Positions 24,026 through 37,745 are shown, counted from the stretch's first letter. The stretch: 64,000 nt of DNA from Cinclus cinclus (GCF_963662255.1 NC_085056.1:5949216-6013215); one strand, 5' to 3'. The notes: generated by a model not told the origin, from the sequence alone. A program made the numbers and translations.

Positions 24026-27000
24026 GGCAGGATCAGAAAACAGGAAGAGAAAAACAAGCCCATGATTTCACAAACAGTTCTCTTCAACTGATGAAGCAAG
24101 AACCATATGGTGAGAGTTATACTACAGCGCATTTCTCTGAGGTAATGTATTTTCTCAATGACAGCAGAGAGATTCTTCATTTCCTTTTCTCAACAAGACG
24201 TGAAAAAGAAAAAGCCCCACTCTATCACTAATTCTTAGTAAGTACACCATGGGTGGAGAGAAGCTTAACATAGGAGAAGCACCTGGCTAGTACAGGAAAC
24301 ACCTGATTGTGCAGTCGTGCCTTGACCACCATGACAATCCCTTCATGGCCAAGAATGACTCACACCTGACCCCATTTGGGCAAATTCCAAGCCACCACTG
24401 CATGAATTACATCAAGTCCATGTGGCTGGTGTATTTTCATCTATGTAGAAAAAAACCCCATAAAACTATGTGGTATTTCAGTACCTAGTGTCACAAGGTA
24501 AATAAAAGGGTACCTCTGAATGCAGTAGATTTCTCCAGTGGTATTTCTCTCCCAGTATGTAGATCTGAGTTGCTCCTGAGGTTGGCTGTCTCAACAATTC
24601 AGAAACAAGATGCAACATCTGATCGCTGGCAATGCATGAAACTGCCCATGAAGTGCAGTCAATAAACTTATGAAAGCTTCCTGACAGAAAGCCACAACCT
24701 TTGACTACAAAAAGCCAACGTTTTCAATAAAGCATGAATGAGCACCGGTGCAGGATGTGTATCCAAAGCACACCATGGGTGTATCCCCCCATAGCACAGG
24801 TCTGGGGCAGAGCAGACCCTTTGAGTCCTGGGCACCCAGTTCTGCAGAGCCTGGCAAAGACCATCACAGCTTTCTTTATGCTCCTGTGCCCACACCTCCT
24901 TCGACAGCAAAGGAGAGGCTGAAGCGAAAAGCAAATCTGAGAAATATCAGTCTCTACACAAATATTTGGGCTCCATCTTTCTTACACAAAGAATAACTAC
25001 TTCCAGCAGGTATGAAAATCATTCATAGGTAAACTAATGAACAGATGACACATTTGGGAGTTTCTAAATGACATAATTTAAATGTTTCTGTGTCTCATAA
25101 TGAACTGAAAAGTCTACGCAGCTGGAACTGCAGCCATCATATCACTAACCTCCATTTTGATCAAGTTGGCAACATTCTCATTTTTGGCCAGAGACAATAG
25201 GTTCAACCTCTAGACTGGAAATAAGCTCATAATCCATCATTTAAAGGCAAAATGGGGCGGTGATAACCCAATGGTTCACATTCTCTCATGAAAACAAGCT
25301 TCATGCATTACATACAACAGAATGTAAAATGTCCATACAGTGTAAGGAGTCGATCACCTACTTAGGGTATAAAAACAAAGTTACAGAAAAAACATGTCCT
25401 CCCTCAAGAAGGTGAGCAGCAAAGATGGTTTTTACACAGTAGGAGCTGCCCTCGGGTGTATAAGGAATCACATTTCTTGCTGGGCTACAAAAAGCACATT
25501 CCAGTTGTCTTGGTCACCCAGCATTGTGTTTTATTCTGCATAGCAGGAGACCAGTGGTGCTGCTAGGAGAGTGTGAAGGGCTCCTATGCATCATCACAAA
25601 CAAGATAAGCAGAATTATTTCCTAAATTACAAACAACCACAGCTGTAACAAATCACTGAGGGGAGCTGGGGATGCTGTGGGCACAGTGTGGGCACAAAGA
25701 CGTGAGCTTTTAGCAGCTTTTGTCAATGCTGCTGCTGTAGGAGCAGGAGGCTGGTGTGACTTTGCCTTGTCTTTGTCGGAAGAAAGAAGGAAAAGTGTTT
25801 TTCTGCCCTTTTTAACAAGTGTTTTGATTGCATTGCTTCTCTCGACTTAATCTAGGAAAGGGTAGGCCTCAGTAGAGATCTCAGAGCCCATAGGTTCCCC
25901 GAGGTATATCCTCAGTAGGAGGATTTTTTCCCCCCTTTTTTCTTGCTTAATTAACAGAACAGATACGGGGGGGGGGGAAATATGAATAAACATCAGGCAG
26001 TGTCATTTGTAGACTGGTCACTGAGATGAGTCCCTACACAGCCCTGACGGCCACTGAACGCCGAGCTCCCGTGAACAGCCCTGTTCCACAGCCCAAGGAA
26101 ACACAAGAAAACGCTCCTCACAGGAACAGTGCTTTCCCAGACAAAGCCAACACCAGCGTAGCAGAAATGATGCTAGTAAGAAGTGATGTGAATTGGTAAC
26201 AAAGAAGCTTGATCAGCATGATGGAGACAGACAGTCAGAGACACAAATTAAATCTCAGACGCAAATTAATTTCTCGTTCATTTTCCTGTACAGCAGTGCT
26301 AAAAAACACTTGGCAAAAGTTGCCTTGAAGGTAGCAGCTGGAAATTATATTGTTTCAAAAGATGAGAATATTCTCTATGGAGAAATTTAAAATCCGCAAA
26401 CTTTTAATTTTATTTGTTTGGTTGGTTTTTTTTTTAATACTGCATCAAATGGTCATGCAGAGCAATCCATGCATTGCTACATTACTTTCTTTTTTTAAAG
26501 CTGCCAGTCTGTTTTATTCAGTGGTCCTATAAACATAAAATTGATAAAATGGACAGCTTTCTTTCTAAGCTAGCTTACATTTCTCCTTTTTTGAAAGCTT
26601 CCTAAACATGCAAGCACTCCATAAAAAAGTAACTGGTGCATGCAGAAGCAATGCAGTTCACAAATGAAGCAGTATAATGTCAATGGTTTGAAATTGTTCA
26701 GTCTCAGTTGTTTTCCAAGTCAATGCACTGGCAGTCTTGCCTGAATGCAACTAGTCAATAGAGAGAAAATAAATAGAGCATTTCCAGAATTCACCCATCA
26801 GCACTGAAAAGTATCTGCTTACTATTACACAGTTTTAACATGTCATAATCGTTTTTCACAGTATAGAAACCCTCCTTATACCTTGGACAAAGACTGAATG
26901 ACTATTTTAGCACCCTATACATATCTTCTAATAGAAATCCTAAGCAAACTGTATTGACTATAGTATTTAAGTGGTGTTATTAAAGTAGAATCTGAATTGT

Positions 27001-27428
27001 TTAGCTTATTTTTAATGTTATATTATGAATAAAAAAAATTATTACTTGGATGTCTAAAAGCAGGGACTTCTGTATTTGGATTTCTGAACATATTCATTTC
27101 TGTAAATACCTATACATGGAACAAGCTCCCTGTAATTTCAGGTAGAGTTGAACATCACAATTTATGCACAGTGGTATTCCCATAAAGAATCCTATTGACT
27201 ATTAAGTTGGACAGGTTTTGCTCACACAGGTAAGAGCTTTAGTGGCACAGCTCTGTGACTCTAAACACCTAGACACTAAGCAGCAGAGAGATACAAGTGT
27301 CCCTTATCTTTCTATCTTTTATTTCCCCCATGCTGTATGACAAGTGCCATGTCAAATAACACCACTGGGCTGAATGCTACACAAAGAGAGGAAGGAAGCA
27401 GACAGGACAGACACACTGCTACACTTTT

Positions 27429-27441
27429 GGGGGGGGGGGGG
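27429..27441 (+). repeat. G13 homopolymer
   Basis: Thirteen G in a row. With G16 at 4809 and G11 at 25967-25977 it is one of three long G tracts, all on the plus strand. Confidence 0.95.
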
Positions 27442-28999
27442 AAAGGTTATGCCTGCTTCTCCAGGCAGCTATATGCTAAATTTTATCTAAGGTGCTATGC
27501 TCTACTTAGATAAGGTCCTAGCAATGCCACATAATTACAGAAAGTATCTGCCATAGTCTGAAAAATGAGAATTATGTCTTTTCCAATCCCCTGCCTTGTT
27601 ATCTGTCACCTGGATGAAAATCATGTGAAAAAAAAAAATAAAGAGGGGGAAAAAATTCCCCTTCAGACCCAAGAACACACTAATGCCCACGGATATAAAT
27701 GTTACAATAAAAGAGCAGGACGACTACTAGCAGAGCTTTTATAGCTTAACAGTATTTTGACAACAAATGTTCATATTTCATTTGAAATTTATGAAACCTT
27801 TGTGCCTGTAATCCCATGAGCAGCTACATGGTAAATGAAAGTAGCAGGCAGTCTAGATTAATAATATTTTGCTTCATACTGGAAGAACATTGTAAGGAAA
27901 AGAAATCTTGCTTTATCTGCTCTTGCTCTTTTTTATTTTTTTTTTTCCAGTCTCTGCATTGGAGCATATTCAGGCTTTAAAACCTGCCTGCAAATATTCA
28001 CAGATGCCTTATTAATTTATGATAAACTGAAGGACCCATCACAAGGTATAAGCAAGCAATTTAGTAATAACAAGTAGAGGGGTATGATGCATGGCAAAAT
28101 ACCACAGCTCCAAGTGTTAGAGAGCTACCAGTGGTTTAAATCAAGTTCAAGGGGAATACCTGGAGCAAGCTCCTATACTTCATATGCTAATAAAAAATTG
28201 GTATGGAAAGAAACCATTGCCCTATGAATCATAACCTTTGCTTTCACATTTTCACAGTTTAGACATACATGGATGCTAAAAGCCCAAGTGTGGCTTCTTG
28301 CACTTAAATGTCTAAGTGTCTTTTTCAACAGCTCTGTTTATCTTCAAGCACATCCAACAAAAACTGTTGATGTTTTCCACATTTTTAAAGTAGTCTCTCA
28401 GTGCAAGCTAACATGGCAAATAGGATGTGGGCCTAGAAAGTAGATATTTATTTTTGTTAAAATGTTTATACATTTTTTTGAGCTCTCATGTGGACTGATC
28501 TCACATGCACAGGTTACATTAGGGTGGTACGATTACCCTGATGTTTGCCTTTCAAAGAACACATCATTTTAGAAAATATTATTTAGTGGCACACAGAAGA
28601 AAAAAGAAAACACCCACCAAAGCTACAGTCCTGGGTTTTCACTACTATTTTGCAATTAATATTTGCCATCCAAACCAGAACATGAGAGTTAGATTGCTTG
28701 CATTCTTTGCTCATAAATACACTACAGATTGTCAAATATATTAGGAACCAAAGGAAGCCTTCCATCAGCATCTGTGCTGAGTGGATTCAATAACAGTCTA
28801 ACCAATTTACTATAAAACTTTTATAGAAGCATTATATACTTGCATCAGGTTCACAGTTTTATTAATTTACACAGATTTTATGGTTTCTTTAAGTTCTTGT
28901 GCCTGAAAGAATGAACTGAGACTTGAAGAAAGCTGAGTCTAGTGAGAAAATGATCTGCTTAAATACCATTCAGTCTCATAAAAGAGTAACTATACAGCA

Positions 29000-29029
29000 G
29001 TTATACCATCCATACGTTATACCATCCAG
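29000..29029 (+). repeat. Tandem duplication, 14-16 bp unit
   Basis: GTTATACCATCCATAC at 29000-29015 is followed by GTTATACCATCCAG at 29016-29029, a short slippage duplication. Confidence 0.8.
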
Positions 29030-29862
29030 TTACATCACCATCTACATTTCCATATTTATAAAAACTGATATAGGTATAATTGGTTAATAATGCCTGAACC
29101 TTCTAATGCAGAATAAAGTAAGTTTTACTGATCAGTTTTGTGGTTTAACTGCAGATTTGGAGGGGAAGGGGAGGTCTTGAAGGAGAGTAGGGTAAAGGGA
29201 GGTATAAAAGATTTTTCTGTTTTCTAAAAAAAGCTTCAGAAAGTAATTGTTCCTCTGAGTTCCCTTTAAGGATGTTCCAGAGCAATAAATTAATGACAGG
29301 AGTTTTCTTCCTTTCCAGAGCAAGATTAAATCATTTACATACTTAACATTAATATATTTTATGAAGCAGGACTCAGTCAGAAAGCAACCTTGTATCTGTA
29401 TCCTGCACTGGTACCAACTAAATTCCAGAACCAACTTTAAACTTTTAGTTGAAGATTTAGTCTGAAAATCAGATAATGCACAATAAAGTATGCACTGTGC
29501 CATATTGTATTGCTGATGACACCAGAAACTATCCAATTAGTGAGCAGCTCTCCAGAGCCTAAAACCCAACTTTTCTTTGTCCTTACAGAGCAATCCCATG
29601 ACAGAACATCTGTAGCTATTACCCCCCAAACAAGCACAGCCTATGTAGCAGTGTAAGAATAAAACCTGAGAAAAGTGTGGAGTAAAAGCTTGCAGTGGAG
29701 TGGATTTTTACCTACAGGCAAAGCAAATGTGTTTCCTAAGAGGAAACACCTCACCCTCCAAGAGCTGAGGAGAATCAGGAACATCAGAGCAGTGACAAAA
29801 CGAACGTGTGGTCACATCCTACACAGTGTGGACAAGCCCTGTCAAACACATTCCTCACAGAA

Positions 29863-29926
29863 TGTGTGTGTGTATATAGCATATAGAAGTACATAAGTAT
29901 ACATATATATTTAAATACATATAGAA

Positions 29927-29957
<31 letters not shown>

Positions 29958-29972
29958 CTATTTCTATATGTA

Positions 29973-30007
<35 letters not shown>

Positions 30008-30042
30008 GTATATCCATCCAGAACAGAGCGTGTGTGTGTGTC
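29863..30042 (+). repeat. Compound TG/TA microsatellite
   Basis: Composite of TG runs (about 29863-29872, 29972-29984 and 30030-30041) and TA runs (about 29932-29957 and 29984-30006). Low complexity; the Tyr-Ile run of the plus-strand frame at 29976 comes from it. Confidence 0.95.
29915..29973. repeat. Perfect 15-bp inverted repeat around TA tract
   Basis: ATACATATAGAAATA at 29915-29929 is the exact reverse complement of TATTTCTATATGTAT at 29959-29973. The 29-base centre is mainly (TA)n, itself self-complementary, so nearly the whole 59 bp can fold into one long hairpin or cruciform. Confidence 0.9.
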
Positions 30043-31178
30043 TGTACACTCACAAAAGGATAAAGGAATGGCAGAGAGAATTTCTCAGTGGAATCAGCCT
30101 GGACTGTCCTTGGGCTGAGTCTGAGCCATCAAATCCTCTCTGTAGCCCTCACCCAGGGGCTGCACTGCATCCCACCATCCAAAGGAATTTCTTACTCTGA
30201 CCAAGCACTGGGCAAAACACACCTTGAAGACAGACGGAATTGCTTTTATGGGTTTAGTTTCACATTTGCTTAGACTTAGTCTTGCTGAGTAAATGGGTTG
30301 AAGCCAGAAAGTTTGCTAGTTTGTGTATCTTCAATTAAAATTAAAGTTGTAATGCCAAGGAATTGAGTGTGCTTAACTTGGGCCTGCTCTAAACCCTTTT
30401 TTCCAGCTGCTTGACCTTTGGTGTTACCCCGAGATATAAACAAAGACTTTAAAAGTGTTCAATGGCTCTTGCAGCAGTTCCAGATGAGCAACTCCAAGAG
30501 AGAATTGTCAGGATTTTGAAGTATCTTTGTTCCAGATACCTTTTTATCATTTTCACAACATCATGTTTTCACTAATACTGAGATAATCACAGCTTCAAAA
30601 ATAAAGCTACTCCCAAATACAAAGCCAAGTCCAAGGAATTTTGTGCTTAATTTCACTGTATTTTCTCCGCAACCAAATTGGCTGAGTCAAATTCAGCTAA
30701 TTTATTATTAGAGCAGTATCTTCAAAGGTGTACTTCCTAAATAAGATAGTATGTCATGCATAGTGCATCTGCAAGCAACAAGAGCTCTGTAATGCGTGCT
30801 GGAGAGAAGGGCATGAGGAGATCTGATAAAATCCAGGATGCTTAATGTCAAATATATAGAACAAAGGGAGCGTCTTCTCCAAGGTATGACACAGACAAGA
30901 GTGAACAAGTGAAGCAAGTCAATAAGAAGTTCTACAGCAATATCAAATAGATCCTTATTTCTGTAATGCATATGATTTCACTTATGTAAATCCCTTGTGT
31001 ATTTTAAGACCACAGTTTTTAAAGGCTTGAGTTGGATATTTCCTCTACCCTTCACCCCTCTGCTCTGTGCCACATCTGACCTAGGGTTGTCTTACAGGCC
31101 TTTCTATTTTAAAATAAAATTCTGCTCTCATTTAAGAATCATATTTATAAAAAATAAGGAAGAGAGCCTTGATAATCA

Positions 31179-31197
31179 TATAATATAGTATATTATA
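31179..31197. repeat. AT palindrome, 9-bp arms
   Basis: TATAATATA and TATATTATA flank a single G at 31188. A perfect odd palindrome in an AT-only stretch, probably a simple-sequence product. Confidence 0.85.
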
Positions 31198-31832
31198 ATA
31201 TAATAAATCCAGACACGGTACTCTTACACAGTTCTAAACCACTTTCCCCTGTTGCCCACATAGACAACATAATCCAGAATTGCTGATCTACAGATAAGTT
31301 ACCCATCCAGAAGGCATTTATTGGATTGTCCCCCATCATCCAGCCTCACAGAGGTCATTTGAATTGCTTAGTAAAACACAGAAACAAAAATGCAACTACA
31401 GTTACAGCACCCCAAAACCGTAATCATTAACCCACCTCTGAGTATTTGTTCATTTAATCTCAACTGTGTTAATTGTTTATAATACCTCAGCTGAACGAGT
31501 GTTTTAATGTTAAGAGAGTAGAAGATTACAGTATCTCAGATTTCCAATCTGATTTCTCTTTTGCAATTTTTAGTACAGCAACAAAACAGAAACCTGGAGG
31601 AAAAGCAGGACCTTCCCTTTTTTTCTTTACAAAAGTAAAATAAACTTTTTAAATACATACCTTGTACCTGTTCAGACTAAAGACCATTTAGATTCCCTCA
31701 GCCAAGCACTGACAATATTGAACAGAAACACAGTTTTTATTAAAATATGATAAATGTAGTGTAGATACATGTATCTCCAGTAACACCCTCTAATTGTCTT
31801 TATGGCATTAGTCCAGTTCCACAACACATGGG

Positions 31833-31884
31833 AAAAAAAAAAAAAAAGGAGGAATGAAGTCTCTCTCTCTTTTTTTTTTTTTTT
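31833..31884. repeat. A15 and T15 inverted pair with CT repeat
   Basis: A15 at 31833-31847 and T15 at 31870-31884 are separated by 22 bases that include a (TC)5 run at 31860-31869. The two homopolymers are complementary and could pair as a stem. Confidence 0.9.
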
Positions 31885-33590
31885 GGTCTTTTCCTCTAGG
31901 AACATAACAACGATAGGCCTGGTTTGGAGAGTAGTTTAGTACTAGTGGTAGTTTGGCCTTTCCCCATGTGTGTCTTTCCAAACACACTGAAAGAAGTAAA
32001 AAGAAAGCTATGCTGAATTTTTCTCGGAAGTGAAGAAGAGGATCATAAATTGCTCTGAAATCTCCCTCGACTTTAAAATTATATCAGACTTTGCTCTTTT
32101 ACATCTGAGAGCTGCCTTCTGTGCTAATTGGGAATATGTCCCAGTGTTTGATGTTTACTCAGCTCCAATTCTCTGCTACTCAGGCTCTTCCTAAAAAATT
32201 AAGAACCTTACTCAGTTTTAGGTAGTTTTTGATGGAGGTTTCCTTTATTGTCCACATGTTTTGCAGCTGGAAATTTCAATTGCTTCCTTCAAGAAGTTAA
32301 ATAAGAAATCAAAGGCCAACAAGGAAAATAAAACCAGTCAGTTTAAATGATGTATTGACCAGGGAACCATAAGGCAAATTGAGATATATACATTTATGTT
32401 ACAAGTAACTCAAGCAGTCACAACTTCTCTTTTCTTGCATTGAATCAATACTTGGCTGTGCTTCTTCAAGTAAAGCCAAAGTAAAACACGTCCTTTTGGA
32501 TAAGAGATCATCTTCTACACAGCATAAACACCGGAAGAAAAAAGTAGATATTAATAAAATAGATATAATATTTATTTTCACCTTCAGTTAAATTGTGCCC
32601 TATTTTATAGTGCTGAAATAGAAAAATCCTAAAGCAACAACAAATCCCCAGGCATCTACTAACAAGGGTACTATAGAGATTTAGAGGCCTCTAGTGACTT
32701 CTAGAGTGCTAGTTTGTGTACCAGCATCAGACTGATGCTTCTGCATTGAAAACCTGCAGCCAATCACTGCCATATTATTTCGGGTTTGTTATGTGAGGTG
32801 GCAGAGCATTGTTTGCCATTGCACAGGCACTCCAAGAGCTCAGTCATGATCAGGTTTCATTGTCCAGTACAACAAAAGGACGTGCACAGAGCAGGGCTCC
32901 AGCTCCCACCAGCAGAGACTCTGCGTGCTCTCGGTCACTGAGTGCCAGCCCCAGTGTGACACCCAGGACCTTGGTACCTGGCAGGTGCCAGCCTGGATTA
33001 GCACAAGCTCAGTGTGGGCACAGAGTCCTCCTCACCTTCCTCTGGATGCTGAACACAAATATCAAGTTTTAACAGCAGCTTTAGAGGTGGCTATTTTGCT
33101 TATTTTTAGTTCAAGACCATTCATTCTGCATTGGTTAGAAGAAATGAAACCTCTGCAGGCTGAATCATTCCAAAATTTTCCTGCTCAGATCCTTTTGCCA
33201 CACCTTTTCAAGACAACAAGCATTATCATGGAGCAAAGAGACGTGAAAAAATTCAACTGTTGTCTTCATGATCCCAGCAGGCTTGACAAACCTTCCCTGT
33301 GTAACCTAAAAACACAGCAACAACTTGCCAAACCTAATATATAAAGCATGAACCCTGACCAAATGCACCATTTAAAAACTACAACTCAGATAGGCAGGGC
33401 TTCTCAAGAGATACCATTTTTTTTTGCAGCCAAAATTCCTTCCCTCCTACACCCTTCCCTTTAGAGTTCTCAGCAGCAAAGCAATTTGCTCTCGTTACTC
33501 AACCTACAACGCTAAGAGCATTTTTTCTCCTCAAAGTCATCTGGAGGGATGGGTAAATCAGGCTGGGTTAAAAACAACAACAGCAGCAGC

Positions 33591-33611
33591 AAAAAAAAAA
33601 AAAAAAAAAAA
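33591..33611 (+). repeat. A21 tract
   Basis: Homopolymer preceded by a short ACA/GCA run (33573-33590). It explains the poly-lysine run of the overlapping plus-strand frame. Confidence 0.95.
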
Positions 33612-34687
33612 TTTACAGTGCTCAATTTCCACAGAGACAGGACTAAACATTTCAGCAGGACGGATTAGCTCATCGTCCCTCTGAGCCCTGCATTTCCCAG
33701 GGAAGCTGCACGCCTGGAATTGTGAGCGGGAAGAGCAGGGCTGGCACAGAGATGCCACCTGCCCTCAGTGCACAAAAACTCCTCAAACAACCCCGGAGCT
33801 CATAAAGAAAGCAACAAAAAAGGCCAAACAGCAAAGGCCAGAAGACTTGAGAAACGTTATTTACTCGGCGTAGTTGATCCCAAACATTCCTGCTGTTCCT
33901 GAAAAGTCCCCAAGTAAAGAAGATGACAGAATCCTGCCTGGTGGTTGGGAGAAGAGATCAAAGCCACTGGCATTCCTTATAAAACAACCTGATTCCCCAA
34001 GTAATTTTCAATAATACTTGTAGTAATTATTTCTAAAACCAGGTATTTTTCCTGTCTCAAAATACTAAAAACAAAATTATTTTTCAAATATGCCAATTTA
34101 AACACATTTTTAAGAGTTTACACCTGGTTATTTTTCATCTTTCTTTACTCTTTGGAAATTATGAATACATGATGCAGTGTCTTCCCTATATTTAACTCAA
34201 ACAGATGATTTACAGTTCATCTTTCAATACTACAAAAACATTTCAGTGTGGACTCATCACTAAAAAGAGCTCAACTCTCTCTTTTCCTACATTTTACATC
34301 CTGCCTCAGGCTGAAGATCTGGGGGAAAAAAAAATCAAGCACTGAAGCTTCTTACACTGTTGGACAGTTTCCTTATGGTGGTAGCAAATGCCCCAGAGCG
34401 TGAGTCATTTGTAACTTCTCCAGGAAAAAACAAACAAAAGATCTATAACAATATACTCCCAGAAGTTATCCTAACCTCACAATAGATGACATTTCCAGCT
34501 CTGATGGCTACAACAACCAGAAGAAAATAGGAAATATGACCATTCACCATGTATTTTCCACCTGAACCATCCTTAAAAGCAAGAGCAGCAGATGGCAGGC
34601 AAACTGGGATGGGATTTTTCTTGCCGTGTTTTTTTACAGCAATTTGAGTTAGTATTTGTTGTCCTGTTCCCCGTCCTCTCAGCCACT

Positions 34688-34720
34688 AAAAAAAATAATT
34701 AAAAAAAAAAATTAAAAAAA
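34688..34720 (+). repeat. A-rich interrupted tract
   Basis: Three A runs of 8, 11 and 7 bases broken by short T insertions. Low complexity. Confidence 0.9.
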
Positions 34721-36539
34721 TCTCCTCTTGCAAATACACATCTTTACTGGTTAAAGAGGCAGAGGCAAAAAATCAGCTGGTCTGGTAATAACCATCCTGT
34801 ACTAGAAGTTCCCTGCAAAGCACTGTAAAGATGCTGGCACAAAAACCTGCACTGCATATTGCTGCAGCATAATTAATTAGGCCTGACAACACCCCTGTGA
34901 AATACAATAGGTCTAACCACTAAACCAAATCATCCCTATAAACATCCAAATGTCAGCAAGTGAATTTATGTCAGACTTAATATTCAATCATAGAGGGGGA
35001 AAAAATCACATATAGCTTAAAAAAAAAAAAAAGCTCTTTACATTAAGTAAAGCTCTCTTATATTTTTGAATAGTAATAAAGAAATCAAAGATATGACAGC
35101 CTTTTACAGGGATAACACCTCAGAACATAAGTAGATAAATCTTGGAAGAGGTAAGAAGTATTATCAGGATTTCCAATTGCAGAATCAGACAGTGCACTTG
35201 AGAATACTCTGACACTATACATAAAATATTATACCTATTAATTCATGATGAATAATCTAAATAATTAAAAATAAGCCAAAATATCATTAATATGAAGGTT
35301 TTGATAGTTGGATGTTGGTTAGGTGGTGAGGAAAATACACTTTTAAAGATTATGATGCCTTTAGGATCAGGTATCCCTTACAGCACACACCGAGACAAAC
35401 ATAGACATATGTTCTAAAAGTAATTCCAGCTCGATTCTTTATGACTTTACCTTGAAGGATTTTATTTTCTGTATAATCTTTAAAGTAGAAGTGCATTCAC
35501 TAACTGCTGGCTGCACTGTTTATCATAAAGTCAGCTCACTTAGTGCTGTCCAATTAAAATAAACTACAGCTGCAATGGATCACTATTTTTCTAAGTATCT
35601 GAAAATATTCCTGCAAAGCCCAACCTCCGAAAATAAAACACAAATGAAAAGCAACAGTTCACTTGGCAACCATCTAGGAGAGGATGTTTTGACATTATTT
35701 TCATGCTATTAAATGCAGATTTTCCACTTAAAAACAAGAAGCTCCTGTCACAAATGATTTATATATTGAAATACTTTGTATGACATAAGAAAGGCATGTA
35801 ATGGCTGGCTGCTGTAACCTTTTAAAATAAAATATAAGAATACACACAGTATATTTTTTTCTTTGATACTTTAACCATTTTGCTGTTTATTGTGACAGAC
35901 AACATTTAAGTGCTAGCCAATATAATACAGTAGCATTAAATAAAATGTCCAAGCTCCAGCTGACTTCAAATACACTCACTTAATTTTAGATTATTTTTCT
36001 TCCACTGCTCTCTTCTAGTTCACGCCTGGAAAAATGACAGACTATAAAACTCATCTTTTAACCAACCACAGTTTCAAAATTATTTATTTACGTAAATTTG
36101 GGAAAACCAGGGTCTCATGACATGTTTGTATGCTTCATTTCAAGCATGATGAAAGAACAGAAAATAAAATACAAACTTTTTTCCTTTGGTACTGACTTTG
36201 TTCTAGTTCTTCCAGACATCGACTTCTAAACTCAGGCTGCCACCAACAGACAGCTCACAGACAAGGGAAGGTGATGCTCATCTGCAATGCACAATGTGAG
36301 GCAACAGAAAGGCCCCTTCTAAACAGCAACTAATGAATGTACACAGAATAAAAACAACGTAGGTTTTCTCTGCTGTTGCTGTTTAGATTTATGGGTGGGC
36401 AGTCCAACAAAAATTACACAAACATGTTGAAATGCCTTTAGAGAGTCTGTAACCAAAAGAAGATTTTGCGTGGCTGGAAATGCACAAATTTTCTTATGGA
36501 CAATTTCTAAAAGTTAGGCTGTATTTATCTAAAGAACAA

Positions 36540-36845
36540 CACTGCACCTTTAAGAAAATGTTATTTTTCCTGAGGCCCTATCAAGGTAAATTTCATCAGT
36601 ATTCAAAGAATGAGCAAAGCACTTCAACAATTTATTTCAATAAAAGAAGACTTAGCTGAAAGGAGTATAAATGATGAGAACTTGCTTTAAACTGATTTAT
36701 TCCCTGCAGCAATAAAAGGAATGTTTCTTCACTCAGCTGTTTAATATGCAAATATGCAGAGCATCCAGCTTCTGACAGCACATCATTAATAAAACCTTGC
36801 ACTAAGCAGAGCTCCCGATATTTCATCCTGATGAAAATACATGAT
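36540..36845. promoter_or_regulatory. Candidate regulatory element with POU octamer
   Basis: Complex AT-rich sequence holding a perfect octamer ATGCAAAT at 36746-36753 inside the 14-mer TATGCAAATATGCA (36745-36758), which recurs exactly at 63151-63164. The spacing of the two ATGCA half-sites could suit POU-domain binding. A 64-codon minus-strand frame crosses the block but looks like chance. Regulatory role is inferred. Confidence 0.3.
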
Positions 36846-37429
36846 GATGATTTTAGACTGTATAATTTCAGAGTTGGAACAATGTACTTCGCAGTGATGG
36901 AAACTCAGCAATCCACAGTTCTAGTGTGGATTTTTAAATAAGTTAACCTATTTCTGCATGAGGGAGACATTCTGTTTACAAGAATTTTGAGTACAGAGAA
37001 CCTTGTCACCAAACCTTCTCAGGTGGGCCAACCAAACCTTGGCTTGGGAAGCAGCACCAAAAGAGACATGTTATTTATAGAACACCATAACGGTTGATTT
37101 CTTCTTTAATCAACTAATTCCTGTCTTATTTACCAGGTTTAATGTATTTCACCTGCACTTTTCTCAGCCACTGTACTGACAGATTTGCAGCAAATGTGTA
37201 AATTAAAGCCATGCCTTAAAATAAACTAAAGAGAAGAAAAGTCTGTAATTTTACTTCTTTACCTCATTAAAATCCATGAAGAAGAAGAACTAGACCTGAC
37301 CATGCTGTAGCATTCTAATTGTGGTTATAGCCAAAGTATGTACATGCTTTCTTCTTCATTTCTTGTGCTAAACTCTTGCACTCTTTCCAAAGAAGTTTTT
37401 AAAAAGGTTAAAAACTATCAAATGTTTGA

Positions 37430-37745
37430 ACCTGGAAAAGTAATATTTGCCAATGCTTTGCTCCGGAGTCTTCCCAGTCCAAAGATGGAAATTGGAGGCT
37501 GTTAATTAACAGAAATGTTAATTTTTAAAGCATCCCTATGTTCAGAACTGATCGTCAGAGGTGACACGGAGTGTTCATTTCTCCACTTGGATTGGTACCC
37601 ACACAGAAGATGTTGATCACTTTAAAATAGGGATATCTGAGGAACACTCATTTGCTTCAATAGTAGGTAACAATTAACAACTTGCTGAGGTATTGATGGC
37701 TTCATTTTGGCTGAAATACACTGGTGTTCCACTGAAAGTGACAGG
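37430..37745. promoter_or_regulatory. Candidate regulatory element with 14-bp palindrome
   Basis: Complex block with a perfect palindrome CTGTTAATTAACAG at 37499-37512. It contains the two GTTAAT half-sites of an HNF1-type site, but they overlap more tightly than in the normal spacing. Retained CpGs lie near 37466, 37553 and 37567. No coding frame or repeat is apparent. It may work with the neighbouring candidates at 36.5 and 38.5 kb. Confidence 0.3.
37499..37512. repeat. 14-bp perfect palindrome
   Basis: CTGTTAATTAACAG is its own reverse complement. It lies inside the candidate regulatory block at 37430. Confidence 0.9.

Larger units (their letters stand above)
24026..36539. other. Unique non-coding DNA, no gene seen
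   Basis: Contains the listed microsatellites and homopolymers. A moderately GC-rich patch at about 32880-33040 and another at 33640-33790 have no recognised content. The frames of 134 and 139 codons here (29132-29536 minus, 32925-33344 plus) show no domains. Confidence 0.55.

Noticed and set aside
27902..27960. Strong 3' splice-site-like pyrimidine tract ending CCAG
   Set aside because: No partner donor or open frame that makes an exon; T-rich tracts with CAG are common here.
29132..29536. 134-codon minus-strand frame
   Set aside because: Unrecognised, low-complexity hydrophobic and aromatic composition, no splice or promoter context.
31672..31905. Lys/Glu-rich then Phe-rich minus-strand frame
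   Set aside because: Artefact of the T15, CT and A15 tracts.
32925..33344. 139-codon plus-strand frame in a GC-richer patch
   Set aside because: Composition-driven lack of stops; overlaps another frame and has no recognisable protein features.
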